33,244 nt of DNA. It comes from Thermoplasmata archaeon. GTDB lineage: Archaea; Thermoplasmatota; Thermoplasmata; Lutacidiplasmatales; UBA184. The position numbers and the translations under genes were made by a program. The stretch covers positions 1 to 33,244 of the forward strand of contig DAHUZP010000052.1 in NCBI GenBank assembly GCA_027306505.1. Direction: 5' to 3'. The notes below the pieces were generated by a model. It did not search any database, was not told where the DNA came from, and was given only the letters and a program-made list of their open reading frames with translations. How positions within the stretch are numbered: position 1 is the stretch's first letter; the number at the start of each line of letters is the position of its first letter. This document shows, in pieces, positions 24,701-29,925 of the stretch.

Positions 24701-26006
24701 CGGAGCCGCCCTGGAGCAGGAACTTGTGGGAAGCGTAGGCCGGGACCGTGCCGGGGGCGACCCAGTTCACGTTGAAGGTGGTGTCGATGGCGACCACCTT
24801 GGAGCCACCGGAGACCACGAAGTTGTACTGGAACGCGGGTGTGAGGGAGATCCAGGTCGAGTTGAGGGTCACACCGGGTGCGCTCGCCGCGCTGAGGGAG
24901 ACGTAGCCGCCGCCGACGCCCGTGCCGATATGGAACGCGTTGAGGAGGGAGGCCAGGTTCCCCGAGTCGAGCGTCCCCTGGACGAACCCCAGGGAGAGGT
25001 TCACCTGCAGATAGCCCACGCCGCTCGTCCGCTGGAAGGTGACCGGGATGTTCTGGGCCGGGCTGCCGTAGAGCAGGAAGCTCACGGTCGAGCTGACCGG
25101 GGCGCCCGAGTTATTGTACATGAAGTTGACCGACGCCGCCGACCACGCGTTGTAGCCGTCCAGGACCAAGGGGGTCGAGGGGACGATGTTCGCGATGGTG
25201 GTCGTCCCGGTGGAGGAGAGCGCGGTCGCGGCGTTCGCGCTCGCGAAGTTCTCCTGCAGGGCCGCGGTGCCGGCGAGCGGGCTGGCATAGCTCCCGTTGA
25301 TGGAACTGCCCGAGGCCACGAGCGAGCTCGATCCCGTGACCAGGACCGCGGGTCCGAAGGAATTGTCCGAGGTGTAGTTCGCCGGCCAACCGCTGGCGAC
25401 GGGGGGGTTGCCGGTGATCGAGGAGTCCGTGAGCTCCAGCAGCGAGCCGCCGCTGACCCAGACGTCCCCGGGGAACTCGAGCGCGCTGTTGTGGTCCAGC
25501 GTGAGGGTCCCCCCGCCGGTGACCGTGAGGTTGAGCTTGCTGTAGGCGTAGATCTGGTTGGGGTCGGTGGTGATGGTCGAGTTGTAGAGCGAGACGTGTC
25601 CACCGGTCTCGATGTTGAAGGTGTAGCGCTGGAGGAGCGCGGAGGAGCAGGCGCAGGACTGGCCGGTCACGCTCTCGAAGCGGACGGTCATGTTGAAGAT
25701 GGCGAGCAGCCCGCCATTCTCCACCGTGATGTTCCCACCCATGAGGTAGGTGTTGAGACCGCCGTTGGTCGAGGGGGAGAGCTTGAGATAGCCGCCGTTG
25801 ACCGTCAGGTCCGGGTTACCGTTGACGGAACGGGGGTGAAGGGCGTTCGCGTGGGGTACGGCGAGCTGCGGGACCGAATAGCTCTGTGTGGCGGAAGTTC
25901 CCAAGGAGTTGCTCATCCCGATGACCCCCAGGCCGGCGAAGCCCGAGAGCAGGAGCAACCCTAGGATGGCCCACACGATCGCACGGGACGGCCTAGGCTT
26001 GTACAC
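21756..26006 (-). CDS. Large surface protein with one TM anchor and cytoplasmic zinc ribbons
   Basis: A 1,416-residue protein. A basic N-terminus and hydrophobic segment (about 9-31) form a signal peptide or anchor. About 1,140 outer residues follow: beta-rich, with dozens of N-x-S/T sites. The first part (about 60-270) has short repeated patterns such as LTVNGGYLKL, ITVENGGLLAI, HVSLYNSTI, LTVTGGGTLTL and DVWVSGGSLLEL, suggestive of a beta-helix; later parts look like immunoglobulin/CARDB-type sandwiches. A strong helix (about 1180-1203) crosses the membrane. The cytoplasmic tail holds a ribbon CGECG...CPRCG from Cys1211, a second CSRC...CPEC, a helical stretch (EGAFWDWWKRQPTYLSYNAF), a Pro/Gly-rich linker and a last ribbon with Cys1394, 1397, 1408 and 1411. 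The GTG start at 26006 has GGGAGGA seven bases upstream. Family unknown; a surface receptor or scaffold that docks internal partners is an inference. Confidence 0.82.
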   Translation of the reverse strand: MYKPRPSRAIVWAILGLLLLSGFAGLGVIGMSNSLGTSATQSYSVPQLAVPHANALHPRSVNGNPDLTVNGGYLKLSPSTNGGLNTYLMGGNITVENGGLLAIFNMTVRFESVTGQSCACSSALLQRYTFNIETGGHVSLYNSTITTDPNQIYAYSKLNLTVTGGGTLTLDHNSALEFPGDVWVSGGSLLELTDSSITGNPPVASGWPANYTSDNSFGPAVLVTGSSSLVASGSSINGSYASPLAGTAALQENFASANAATALSSTGTTTIANIVPSTPLVLDGYNAWSAASVNFMYNNSGAPVSSTVSFLLYGSPAQNIPVTFQRTSGVGYLQVNLSLGFVQGTLDSGNLASLLNAFHIGTGVGGGYVSLSAASAPGVTLNSTWISLTPAFQYNFVVSGGSKVVAIDTTFNVNWVAPGTVPAYASHKFLLQGGSVAYLVNSTANSYWTNPYSNVSAFVPDQTSNFYVMQWVQTTVVNPQGAPVVGASLGAFPANPASTNPNNVTGLNFASSTWLQASVPMLFNALNAWATNVEGSTGYDITNGQGVARIALVTNNVTSLSVPSGYSFGEYNMTLFETATNITGNGGTTVSERISSPSLCAWPYPSGCGRPTNIPVVQLPLLTADLRIVGLQFDLADAAGSNPPTFTENYNVTVNVTVQDANFFSIQAPSVPLDVFDDYSTGGGTGTVAYNDTVGFTPLLNGAFANPTATATLQFTFQLPYSSIGPHMLYAMIDPTHSTVWPTSIGKAAGAQFNSNGVPFETPTGAGQVSTSILDACTGKPVVSGSTNSCNQLTLVATLSNKGDTTAQPGSTGVQFLLGMSNTPTPPAPGAFTAVGAPQLITSAVVPQTGSAKVQVTLTSPCSCWVTIQAVVSYAATTSGNNGPRPFSFEVPTSSLVPVTTVDYTSLVFTYLTEQQRNASGTFYATPNASVGIGTDLGFRAAVVNTGGPGASTTFQLATLVTAQRTYWLNLTNPDTTYSTFTQWEKQNLTAHWVLNESVMTASGPVAGGATRLFAIFVTYQDGGQSYTRVAQFNVTVWPSNIQIHGIQFNDKTVAWGTNPTWTVPGEVVFNGSGYASLDVYYVGQNGIGNRSYGDYLGLGYVARAQNGVAFTNFTFGLPNSANSPMTPGVYQVVFVATYNGLTRWDPTTYTVTLQPAAASCSGSQELSQFFCNGAPTTLFYLIIAAVAAVVVVVVAVLLMSKTGRGRLVECGECGELIPETAPACPRCGAEFETEMVRCSRCASTIPAKSQLCPECSALLLGKSGASPEEAQRKEYAQAIERYRAEARKELGDNYTEGAFWDWWKRQPTYLSYNAFKLQQTQGTRSGMAAPSAQKVSADDLLYQGGAPPPGGAGPGGLGAGFSAPPTARGPVPPPSAPGPAPVPGATGANMKVCSSCQREINADFLVCPFCGAATK

Positions 26007-26013
26007 GCTGAAT

Positions 26014-26020
26014 TCCTCCC
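26014..26020 (-). promoter_or_regulatory. Strong Shine-Dalgarno site fixing a GTG start
   Basis: Leftward GGGAGGA lies seven bases before GTG 26006 and supports that codon as the start of the large surface protein. The next in-frame ATG would fall within the hydrophobic signal. Confidence 0.7.
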
Positions 26021-26026
26021 AGATGT

Positions 26027-26049
26027 CTCTGGTGCGGGAGCACCAAGAG
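26027..26049 (-). repeat. Hairpin in the probable 5' leader of the large surface protein
   Basis: CTCTGGTGC pairs with GCACC-A-AGAG around a GGGA loop: nine pairs with one bulged A. If transcription starts from the distal TATA box at 26074-26080 (start near 26050), the hairpin sits at the very 5' end of the mRNA, seven bases before the Shine-Dalgarno site. Confidence 0.45.
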
Positions 26050-26055
26050 GCATCA

Positions 26056-26080
26056 ATTAAATCTTGTCCTTCCTATAAAA
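26056..26080 (-). promoter_or_regulatory. Two T/A boxes upstream of the large surface protein
   Basis: Leftward TTTTATA (26074-26080) and ATTTAAT (26056-26062) are the most A/T-rich sites in this part of the window. They predict starts near 26050 and 26032, with leaders of about 45 and 27 bases. Two boxes 18 bases apart could be alternative promoters. They lie just past the stop of the upstream gene at 26112, so the surface protein probably has its own promoter. Confidence 0.6.
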
Positions 26081-26111
26081 GACGCTCGGCCGACCCCGTG
26101 GGGGGTCAGAT

Positions 26112-26810
26112 TCAGAGCGTTCTCAGCAACGGCGGGAGCGTGAAGAGCAGAACCCCCGCCCATGATAAGAAAAGCCCCGCCAGGAAGAGGCGGTAGGCCC
26201 TGCGGTCGGGGATCCGCAGACCGGGAAGGTGGCGGTCCGGGCGGAGCTCCAAGAGGAAGGCGGCCACCGCGAGGGCCCAGGTCGTCCCGACGAGGACGTA
26301 AGGGAGGAACGTCGCCGCGGGCACGCCGAGCAGGGTGAGGGCGGTGCTGGAAGCGGTGGACGAACCGGTCGCCGACCCCTGCGCGAACCCGCCGCTGAGC
26401 GCGGTGAGCAGCACGATGGTCCCCGAGAGCGAGAAGGAGATCGAAAGGAAGTAGAAGCGACGGGGGGAGAACCGGAAGTGGAAGGCCAGGACGACGAAGA
26501 GACCGACCAGCAGGAGGACCAGGGAAGCCACGTAGAAGGCGGTGGACTTGAGCAGATAGTCCTGGAAGGTCGTCGCGTTGACGGTGAGGTAGGCCAGGTT
26601 GAAGAAGACCGCAAAGAGGAGGATCGCCGTCAGCTTGGGGAACGCGGGCTCGAGCCACTCGTTACGGAGGTCCGACTCGGAGACCGGCTCGTGCAGGAGC
26701 CGCTTGCGCTCGTACCAGATCGCCTCCTGGGTCGCGAAGGTGAGCAGAAGGGCCGCGGCGAGCGGGAAGAGGAGAGGCCCGGCCAGGGCGATGACCGGGT
26801 TCGAGCTCAT
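26112..26810 (-). CDS. Polytopic membrane protein of unknown function, about 6 TM segments
   Basis: A 232-residue protein I do not recognise. Hydrophobic helices lie at about residues 6-25, 60-80, 87-110, 119-142, 157-185 and 204-226. A charged loop (about 28-55; ERKRLLHEPVSESDLRNEWLEP) follows the first helix, and a basic loop with RFSPRRF follows the third. No cofactor or transport signature is visible. The start at ATG 26810 is chosen because a purine-rich GGAGGGGGGGAG directly precedes it and the first helix follows at once; the frame stays open to 26945, but that extension is Pro/Gly/Arg-rich and spans the divergent promoter region. The downstream neighbour is the large zinc-ribbon surface protein, 105 bases away. 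Confidence 0.72.
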   Translation of the reverse strand: MSSNPVIALAGPLLFPLAAALLLTFATQEAIWYERKRLLHEPVSESDLRNEWLEPAFPKLTAILLFAVFFNLAYLTVNATTFQDYLLKSTAFYVASLVLLLVGLFVVLAFHFRFSPRRFYFLSISFSLSGTIVLLTALSGGFAQGSATGSSTASSTALTLLGVPAATFLPYVLVGTTWALAVAAFLLELRPDRHLPGLRIPDRRAYRLFLAGLFLSWAGVLLFTLPPLLRTL

Positions 26811-27005
26811 CTCCCCCCCCTCCAAGAACGACCGCGCGGTCCTATGAAGAGATGGGTGGACCTTTCGGACCGAGAGGAGGGGCGCTGAGCACCCTCCCGG
26901 CCCGGGTGGGGGGGAGCCCCCCCAGCGGGGAGGGCCCGGGCGCACGCTTTTCCCCCCCGGAGGACTGTTCCTAGCTCGGGGGCGGGGGGGGGTCCTTCGA
27001 CGTCG
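26811..27005. other. Divergent gap, 195 bases, G/C-run hairpins
   Basis: This lies between the leftward membrane gene (26810) and the rightward VWA gene (27006). It holds TGGGGGGG/CCCCCCCA at 26907-26924 (stem with a tiny loop), flanked by GCCCGGG and CCCGGGC blocks, and a run of nine G at 26984-26992, 13 bases before the VWA ATG. The only T-rich site rightward is CTTTTCC (26947-26953). No clear TATA box was found for the VWA gene. Confidence 0.4.
26830..26841. promoter_or_regulatory. Perfect 12-base palindrome at a promoter
   Basis: GACCGCGCGGTC lies 20 bases before the leftward start at 26810 and next to a weak TATA-like CATAGG (26842-26847, leftward). A perfect dyad between a TATA box and a start codon is where an archaeal repressor would bind. 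In such GC-rich DNA, chance palindromes are common. Confidence 0.3.
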
Positions 27006-28304
27006 ATGTTCTCTCCCGGCTTCAGCGCTGGCTCCGCTCGGGGAGATGTCCGGGCGGTCGAGGACCTGCGCGAGGACCTCCTCCGCGAGTACGGCTACGA
27101 GGTCCTCCGTGACCAGTACGCTCTGTACACCAGGCTACCCGCGCCCCGTGTCTCGGAAGTTACGCCCGAACTGCTGGCCCAGCTGGAGCGAAGGCTGCGT
27201 CGGGAGGTGCAAGGGCTCGCCCAACGGGTCACGACCGCCTTCGTCATCGCCGACCAGGACTACGTGGAGCTCGACATTGAGCAGTTCCTTGCGGTCCTCC
27301 GGGAGCACCAGCCGGCTCCGATCCGGCAAGCGGTATCGGACGCCCTGTCGGGCGTCGCAGAAGGGCGAGACCCCCGGCTGCGGAGGATCCTGACCGAGCT
27401 TTCCGAGGTCCGGCATCGCGAGCTCGTCGAGAACGTGCGCAGGGGGGGCCGAAGTGCTTCCCGGCTCACCTCCGGTCGTCGTGGGCGGGTGGTCGCCTAC
27501 CGGCAAGCACCTCCGGAGGGGACGAACGACCTCGCGCTCCTGCCCACCATCCGGGCCGCCGTCCGTCGAGGCTCTCGGATCGGCCCCTCCGGTCGGCTCG
27601 ATATCCAGAAGCAGGACCTGCAGCAGAACATCCGGTACACCCGGGTCGGCTCGTTCATGGCGCTCGTGGCGGACACCAGCAGCTACGATGAGGACACCCA
27701 GGAACAGACCCGGGGCCTCGTCCGAAGCCTCCTGCTGGACGCCTACGAGCGCCGTGACCGGGTAGGGCTCGTGCTCTGCCGGGGGAACCGGGCCCAGGTG
27801 GCGAGCGACTTCACCTCGGACGTGGACGCGGTCCGGGCCCGGTTCATGCAGTCCGCCTGGGGGGGCCTCACGCCCTTCACTTCCGGGGTCTCCGAGGGGG
27901 TCAACCTGTTCCTGGCCCGGCTCGCCGACACCATCGATGTGGTGCGGCTCTACGTGCTCCTCTCCGACGGGCGGGCGAACGTGCCCCTGGTCCAGGGGGG
28001 GGACATCCGTCGGGAGCTCATGCACCTACCCTACCTCTTCGAACGGACGATGCTCACCCCGGTCGTCGTGGACGTTTCGCCCCGGGGTTCCCCCTTCCTT
28101 CGCGAGTTCTCCCGGGTGTGCAAGGGACGCTACTACCACCCCCCGACCCAACGCTACCACAAGGTCGCGCTCGCCCAGGAGCTCCTCAACAGCCTCAACT
28201 CCGGGGAGAAGGACCGGGCCAACCTGGTGGGGAAGACCTTCCTTGGCCGGGTCATCCGCTCCTCGGGATCGGGCTCCTCGCCGTCCACCGACGGCGGGGC
28301 TTGA
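27006..28304 (+). CDS. Stand-alone VWA-domain protein related to chelatase/MoxR partners
   Basis: 432 residues, soluble. An N-terminal helical, charged region (about 1-205) is followed by a von Willebrand A domain (about 213-400). Its MIDAS metal site is partial: Asp223-Thr-Ser225-Ser-Tyr227 has the expected Asp and first Ser, but Tyr replaces the last Ser of DxSxS. Thr289 (GGLTPFTSG) and Asp321 (VLLSDGRAN) supply the other two elements. Such VWA proteins (BchD/ChlD C-terminus, CoxE-type) work with chelatase-I or MoxR AAA+ ATPases, and two chelatase-I-type proteins are encoded 1.6 kb downstream. Unlike BchD there is no AAA domain in this chain. The ATG has no clear Shine-Dalgarno site. The tail is Ser/Gly-rich. 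The VWA call is firm; the client is unknown. Confidence 0.85.
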   Translation: MFSPGFSAGSARGDVRAVEDLREDLLREYGYEVLRDQYALYTRLPAPRVSEVTPELLAQLERRLRREVQGLAQRVTTAFVIADQDYVELDIEQFLAVLREHQPAPIRQAVSDALSGVAEGRDPRLRRILTELSEVRHRELVENVRRGGRSASRLTSGRRGRVVAYRQAPPEGTNDLALLPTIRAAVRRGSRIGPSGRLDIQKQDLQQNIRYTRVGSFMALVADTSSYDEDTQEQTRGLVRSLLLDAYERRDRVGLVLCRGNRAQVASDFTSDVDAVRARFMQSAWGGLTPFTSGVSEGVNLFLARLADTIDVVRLYVLLSDGRANVPLVQGGDIRRELMHLPYLFERTMLTPVVVDVSPRGSPFLREFSRVCKGRYYHPPTQRYHKVALAQELLNSLNSGEKDRANLVGKTFLGRVIRSSGSGSSPSTDGGA

Positions 28305-28353
28305 GGCCCATCGAGGCTTCCGCCTGGGGAGGGGGGGGGAGCCAGGGGCGCTC

Positions 28354-29814
28354 TCAGCGCAGCAGGTAGGCCAGCAGCGCGAGGACCCCTGCCGCCAGAA
28401 GCAGCACCGAGCCCAGCTTCACGGCCCCGCCACCTCGCACGAACTTCTGCACCCCTCCGGGACCGGAGGCGTTCTTGGGCGCGGCCTCCGCGCCCGACAG
28501 GTCGGCGCCGCAGCCCGGGCAGGTCCTCTCCCCTCCGTTCAGCGGCTCGCTGCAGAGCGGGCAGGTCTTTCCGGACCCACGGGCACGACGGGGCCCTGCC
28601 GAAGCCATGGGACCGTCGGTGCCCCCGGAAGCGGAAGAAGAGCCGTTGCCAGGCACGGAGGAGGCCGTAGCGGCGTCGGGTGACGGGGTGGTCGCCTTGA
28701 GCAGCTTCCCGAGCTCGGCCCGGTAAGCTTCCTCCCCCCGGGTCCTGCGGACCTCTTCCAAGGCGGCGTAGCTCCGGGCGATCTTCGCCGCGACCTCATC
28801 CGGGGAACCGAGCACCTGGGACTGGAGGTCCTTGAGGCGGCTCTCTCGCTCTTGGAGGTCCTTCTCAGCACGAAGGACGCGGAACTTCTTGATGCGCCTC
28901 CAGTCCTCGGCACTGACCGCAGCGGGCTTGGACCCGCCGTTCCCGTTGCTGGGGGGAGGGAGAGCCTGTGGACCTGAGGGCGCTTCGCCTGTGGGGAGCC
29001 CGTGCCTGTTGGATCCGTTGAGCTGCCGAGTGACCACCCACGGCATCCGCTCGAGCCGGGTCCGGACGGCCTCGGCGCGACGCAGCGACGCCTCGATCAC
29101 CTGCAACCGGCGCTTGATCCCGACGAAGCGCTCGCGGTAGGCCTGCGTGTCCAGCCGGGAGGTGGCGACCCCCTCGGTGAGCTCCGCCGCCTCGCCCACG
29201 AGCTTGAACTTCTCCTTCTCGAGGGCCTCGATCTTCGGCAGGACGTCCTTGTGGAGACGCCGGGCCTCCTCGACCTCCTTCTTGAGGACGGGGGACTGCG
29301 CGATCGCGGCCTCGATCATCTGCCGGTCATGGTCGGAGACCGCGGTAGAGGCGAGGAAGAGCTCGGGGATGAGGAGCTCATGGCTCTCGAGCTTGCGGAT
29401 CAGCTTCTCCGCTTCCGAGAACCAGGGCGAGCGGTAGACGAGGCCGCCAGGGGTCTCCTGGACCGCTTCCGCGGGCATCTCCAGGTACTGTCCGGAAGCG
29501 AGGACCCGGTAGGCCAGAGGCTGGCCGCTCTTGGAGTCCAGAAAAACATCATCGACGATCCCCAGGATGGGACCGTCCTCCTCCACGAAGAGTGGTTGTC
29601 CGAGCCCCCTTTTTGCTTCAGGCCACAGCGTGTGTCGCAGGCTAGGCAAGACCCAACCGTCCAGACGAGTCCGGTTCCCCCACTCATCAAGGGGGCTCCT
29701 TCCAGATAACGTATGTGCTCGAGCTTCGGCGTGGCCGAGAGACGGGGACCGCGGGCGACGGCCCCCCGGTCCTCGGACGTTGACGCCGGGAGGGCTATAT
29801 TCTGCAGCGGCCAT
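28354..29814 (-). CDS. PRC-barrel-like, coiled-coil, zinc-ribbon tail-anchored protein
   Basis: 486 residues from ATG 29814. The first 55 or so are Pro/Arg-rich with no recognised domain. A PRC-barrel-like segment follows (about 71-115; GPILGIVDDVFLDSKSGQPL). Long charged helices with coiled-coil character cover about 165-265 and 320-370, separated by a Gly/Asn/Pro linker. A zinc ribbon has Cys418, 421, 432 and 435 (CPLC...CPGC). A C-terminal helix (about 467-485; VKLGSVLLLAAGVLALLAYLL) ends one residue from the stop, so it is a tail anchor with the body in the cytoplasm. A TATA-like GAATATAG lies inside codons 5-7, so a later start is possible; TTG at 29649 (codon 56) directly before the PRC-like part is a candidate. 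It is antisense between the VWA and AAA+ genes. PRC barrels often bind partner proteins or RNA; the role here is unknown. Confidence 0.75.
   Translation of the reverse strand: MAAAEYSPPGVNVRGPGGRRPRSPSLGHAEARAHTLSGRSPLDEWGNRTRLDGWVLPSLRHTLWPEAKRGLGQPLFVEEDGPILGIVDDVFLDSKSGQPLAYRVLASGQYLEMPAEAVQETPGGLVYRSPWFSEAEKLIRKLESHELLIPELFLASTAVSDHDRQMIEAAIAQSPVLKKEVEEARRLHKDVLPKIEALEKEKFKLVGEAAELTEGVATSRLDTQAYRERFVGIKRRLQVIEASLRRAEAVRTRLERMPWVVTRQLNGSNRHGLPTGEAPSGPQALPPPSNGNGGSKPAAVSAEDWRRIKKFRVLRAEKDLQERESRLKDLQSQVLGSPDEVAAKIARSYAALEEVRRTRGEEAYRAELGKLLKATTPSPDAATASSVPGNGSSSASGGTDGPMASAGPRRARGSGKTCPLCSEPLNGGERTCPGCGADLSGAEAAPKNASGPGGVQKFVRGGGAVKLGSVLLLAAGVLALLAYLLR
29794..29801. promoter_or_regulatory. 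T/A box between divergent tail-anchored and AAA+ genes
   Basis: GCTATATT (GAATATAG-type leftward) is the only strong T/A-rich box between the two genes. Rightward it predicts a start near 29823 and a leader of about 100 bases to TTG 29926. Leftward it predicts a start near 29772, inside the longest frame of the tail-anchored protein. Confidence 0.45.
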
Positions 29815-29925
29815 GGTTTGTTCGGCCCGGGGGGGCTTGGGGGATAGCCGACGACGCCCGACCCAGATGCTCCATCGCTGTCCGCCAAGCGGCGACGAGA
29901 GGAACAGAAGGACCCGGTCGCGGAC

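Noticed and set aside
21090-25964. Very long rightward open frame (1,624 codons) opposite the large surface protein
   Set aside because: Its product is a monotonous Gly/Arg/Glu/Val/Asp string without helices or domains, while the opposite strand has a signal, a membrane helix, zinc ribbons and a strong ribosome-binding site. It is a high-GC third-position shadow.
26984-26992. Nine-G run before the VWA gene as a phase-variation tract
   Set aside because: G runs of seven or eight are common across this GC-rich window, and this one is outside the coding frame; there is no sign of a contingency locus.
29813-29925. Frameshift in the G7 run joining ATG 29813 to the AAA+ frame
   Set aside because: The AAA+ frame has a TAG at 29845-29847 downstream of the G run, so changing the run length alone would not give an open fusion.
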